From assembly GCF_007954275.1 (NCBI RefSeq), contig NZ_VOLT01000012.1, forward strand, positions 62,001 through 126,000: a DNA stretch of 64,000 nucleotides. Reading direction: 5' to 3'. The DNA comes from Colwellia demingiae (GTDB lineage Bacteria; Pseudomonadota; Gammaproteobacteria; Enterobacterales; Alteromonadaceae). Of the stretch, positions 62,932-64,000 are shown one piece after another; position 1 is the stretch's first letter, and each line of letters opens with the position of its first letter. Position numbers and translations under genes: made by a program. Below the pieces are notes generated by a model that searched no databases, was not told the origin of the DNA, and saw only the letters and a program-made list of their open reading frames with translations.

Positions 62932-62936
62932 CAGAA

Positions 62937-62953
62937 AGCACCAACAAGGTGCA
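62937..62953. promoter_or_regulatory. NtrC-binding site 2 upstream of glnA
   Basis: AGCACC-AACAA-GGTGCA matches the NtrC consensus in eleven of twelve arm positions. It sits about 70 bp upstream of the sigma-54 promoter, suited to enhancer-type activation. Confidence 0.85.
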
Positions 62954-63004
62954 ACAAAGATTGTAAACAGAATAAAAAAGCTTATTAATCAATGACCTTC
63001 CTCT

Positions 63005-63020
63005 TGGCACGATTTTAGCT
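63005..63020 (+). promoter_or_regulatory. Sigma-54 promoter of glnA
   Basis: TGGCACGATTTTAGCT matches the -24/-12 consensus TGGCACG-N4-TTGCT with one mismatch and the right spacing between GG and GC. It is 120 bp before the glnA ATG and close to two NtrC sites. Confidence 0.85.
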
Positions 63021-63140
63021 ATTAAACGAACAACAATAGATGAATAATGATAATAACCAACCTTTATAACTTCATCCTTTTTACGATTTACTCGATTATT
63101 TACAAAATTTTTATAAAATTAACCCCAGTGGAGAGACACA

Positions 63141-64000
63141 ATGTCACAAGCAGTATTCGACTTAATTAAAGAACACGACGTCAAATTTATTGACCTTCGC
63201 TTTACTGATTCAAAAGGTAAAGAACAACACATTTCTATTCCTCATCATCAAGTGACTGAAGACTTTTTCGAAGATGGTAAAATGTTTGACGGTTCATCTA
63301 TTGAAGGCTGGAAAGGCATTGACGAATCTGACATGGTTATGATGCCTGATGCATCAACTGCTGTCCTAGACCCTTTTACTGATGCTGTTACGTTAAATAT
63401 TCGTTGTGATATTTTAGAGCCTAGTACTATGCTTGGTTATAGCCGTGATCCTCGCTCTGTTGCGAATCGCGCTGAAGAATATCTACGTAGTTCTGGTATT
63501 GCCGATGATGTATTAGTTGGTCCAGAGCCAGAGTTCTTCGTATTTGACGATGTACGTTTCCATACCGATATGAGTGGTTCTTTCTACAAGATTGACGATA
63601 AAGAAGCCGCTTGGAATTCAGGTACTGAATACGAAGAAGGCAATATGGGTCATCGTCCTGGTGTTAAAGGCGGTTATTTCCCAACGTCACCAGTAGATTC
63701 TGCACAAGATTTACGTTCAGCTATGTGTTTAGTAATGGAAGATATGGGCTTAGTTGTTGAAGCGCATCACCATGAAGTAGCTACTTGTGGCCAAAACGAA
63801 ATTGCTTGTCGCTTTAATACGTTAGTTAAAAAAGCAGATGAAGTTCAAATTTATAAGTATGTTGTTCATAACGTAGCTCACGCATACGGCAAAACAGCAA
63901 CGTTCATGCCTAAGCCTCTAGTTGGTGATAACGGTACTGGTATGCACGTACATATGTCTCTTGCTAAAGACGGTGTTAACATATTTGCTGGTGATAAATA
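63141..64000 (+). CDS. glnA: Glutamine synthetase type I (partial, C-terminal end missing)
   Basis: The first 286 residues are visible. It makes glutamine from glutamate, ammonia and [50 protein letters not shown] and [10 protein letters not shown] (metal and substrate site) are intact, and HVHMS at the edge begins the next active-site loop. GGAGAG is 7 bp before the ATG. The gene is transcribed from a sigma-54 promoter with NtrC sites. Confidence 0.98.
   Translation, partial: MSQAVFDLIKEHDVKFIDLRFTDSKGKEQHISIPHHQVTEDFFEDGKMFDGSSIEGWKGIDESDMVMMPDASTAVLDPFTDAVTLNIRCDILEPSTMLGYSRDPRSVANRAEEYLRSSGIADDVLVGPEPEFFVFDDVRFHTDMSGSFYKIDDKEAAWNSGTEYEEGNMGHRPGVKGGYFPTSPVDSAQDLRSAMCLVMEDMGLVVEAHHHEVATCGQNEIACRFNTLVKKADEVQIYKYVVHNVAHAYGKTATFMPKPLVGDNGTGMHVHMSLAKDGVNIFAGDK

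Noticed and set aside
1-64000. CRISPR arrays, tRNA or rRNA genes, prophage, toxin-antitoxin or defence islands
   Set aside because: I looked for regular spaced repeats, TTCRA-type tRNA arms, integrases and paired small genes and found none that hold up.

Overview
The window is a 64 kb piece of a low-GC gammaproteobacterial chromosome. Gene content and order point to the Alteromonadales, most likely Colwelliaceae (Colwellia/Thalassotalea-like): an ArgH fused to an acetyltransferase domain, a metJ-metBL pair with met boxes, slyX/yheV/yheS/yheU/nudE/yrfG neighbours, a nickel superoxide dismutase, a PEP-CTERM protein and AT-rich intergenic repeats. The genus is an inference. I see no rRNA, tRNA, CRISPR array, prophage or complete insertion sequence. 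Almost all of the window is ordinary chromosomal backbone.

Layout. 1-2.4 kb: the end of a type IV pilus assembly operon (pilMNOP, minus strand), divergent from mrcA (PBP1A). 5.3-14.1 kb: arginine biosynthesis, argC-B-F-G-H(A)-A on the minus strand, divergent from argE, with one good ARG box between argC and argE. 14.2-16.7 kb: a DUF1624 membrane protein and an unknown 459-residue protein. 16.9-21.5 kb: metL and metB (minus) divergent from metJ, with two met-box arrays between. 21.8-27 kb: a PAS-PAS-GGDEF cyclase, a GntR/ABC/permease operon and hemE. 27.4-31.4 kb: a candidate small RNA, a DUF2780 protein, a four-gene nickel superoxide dismutase operon behind a Fur-like box, a PEP-CTERM protein and a thioesterase. 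31.6-44 kb: a glycosyltransferase, FkpA, a WD40 lipoprotein, slyX, yheV, yheS, a Sel1 protein, a 45-residue DUF3149 protein, yheU, a DUF1338 protein, cysQ, nudE, yrfG and a PACE efflux gene. 44-47.5 kb: two LysR regulators and an Omp85-type barrel. 47.6-49.2 kb: rpsF-priB-rpsR-rplI. 49.3-64 kb: an unknown membrane protein, nagX behind a perfect palindrome, zur, an M1 peptidase, cheX, ubiX, def, mpl, an Hcr-like reductase, two DUF481 barrels and the start of glnA with sigma-54 and NtrC sites.

The regulatory sites fit the genes beside them: MetJ boxes for methionine, ArgR for arginine, Fur for the nickel enzyme that can stand in for iron SOD, NtrC/sigma-54 for glutamine synthetase, and a LacI-type palindrome for the amino-sugar gene nagX. 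Several real starts are GTG or TTG and lie inside longer open frames; I moved starts where a Shine-Dalgarno or family alignment decides.

The points most worth a second look are the NiSOD operon with two extra uncharacterised genes, the palindrome before nagX, a 266-bp MITE-like element with terminal inverted repeats and a truncated sibling 2.6 kb away, and a candidate A-rich small RNA after hemE.
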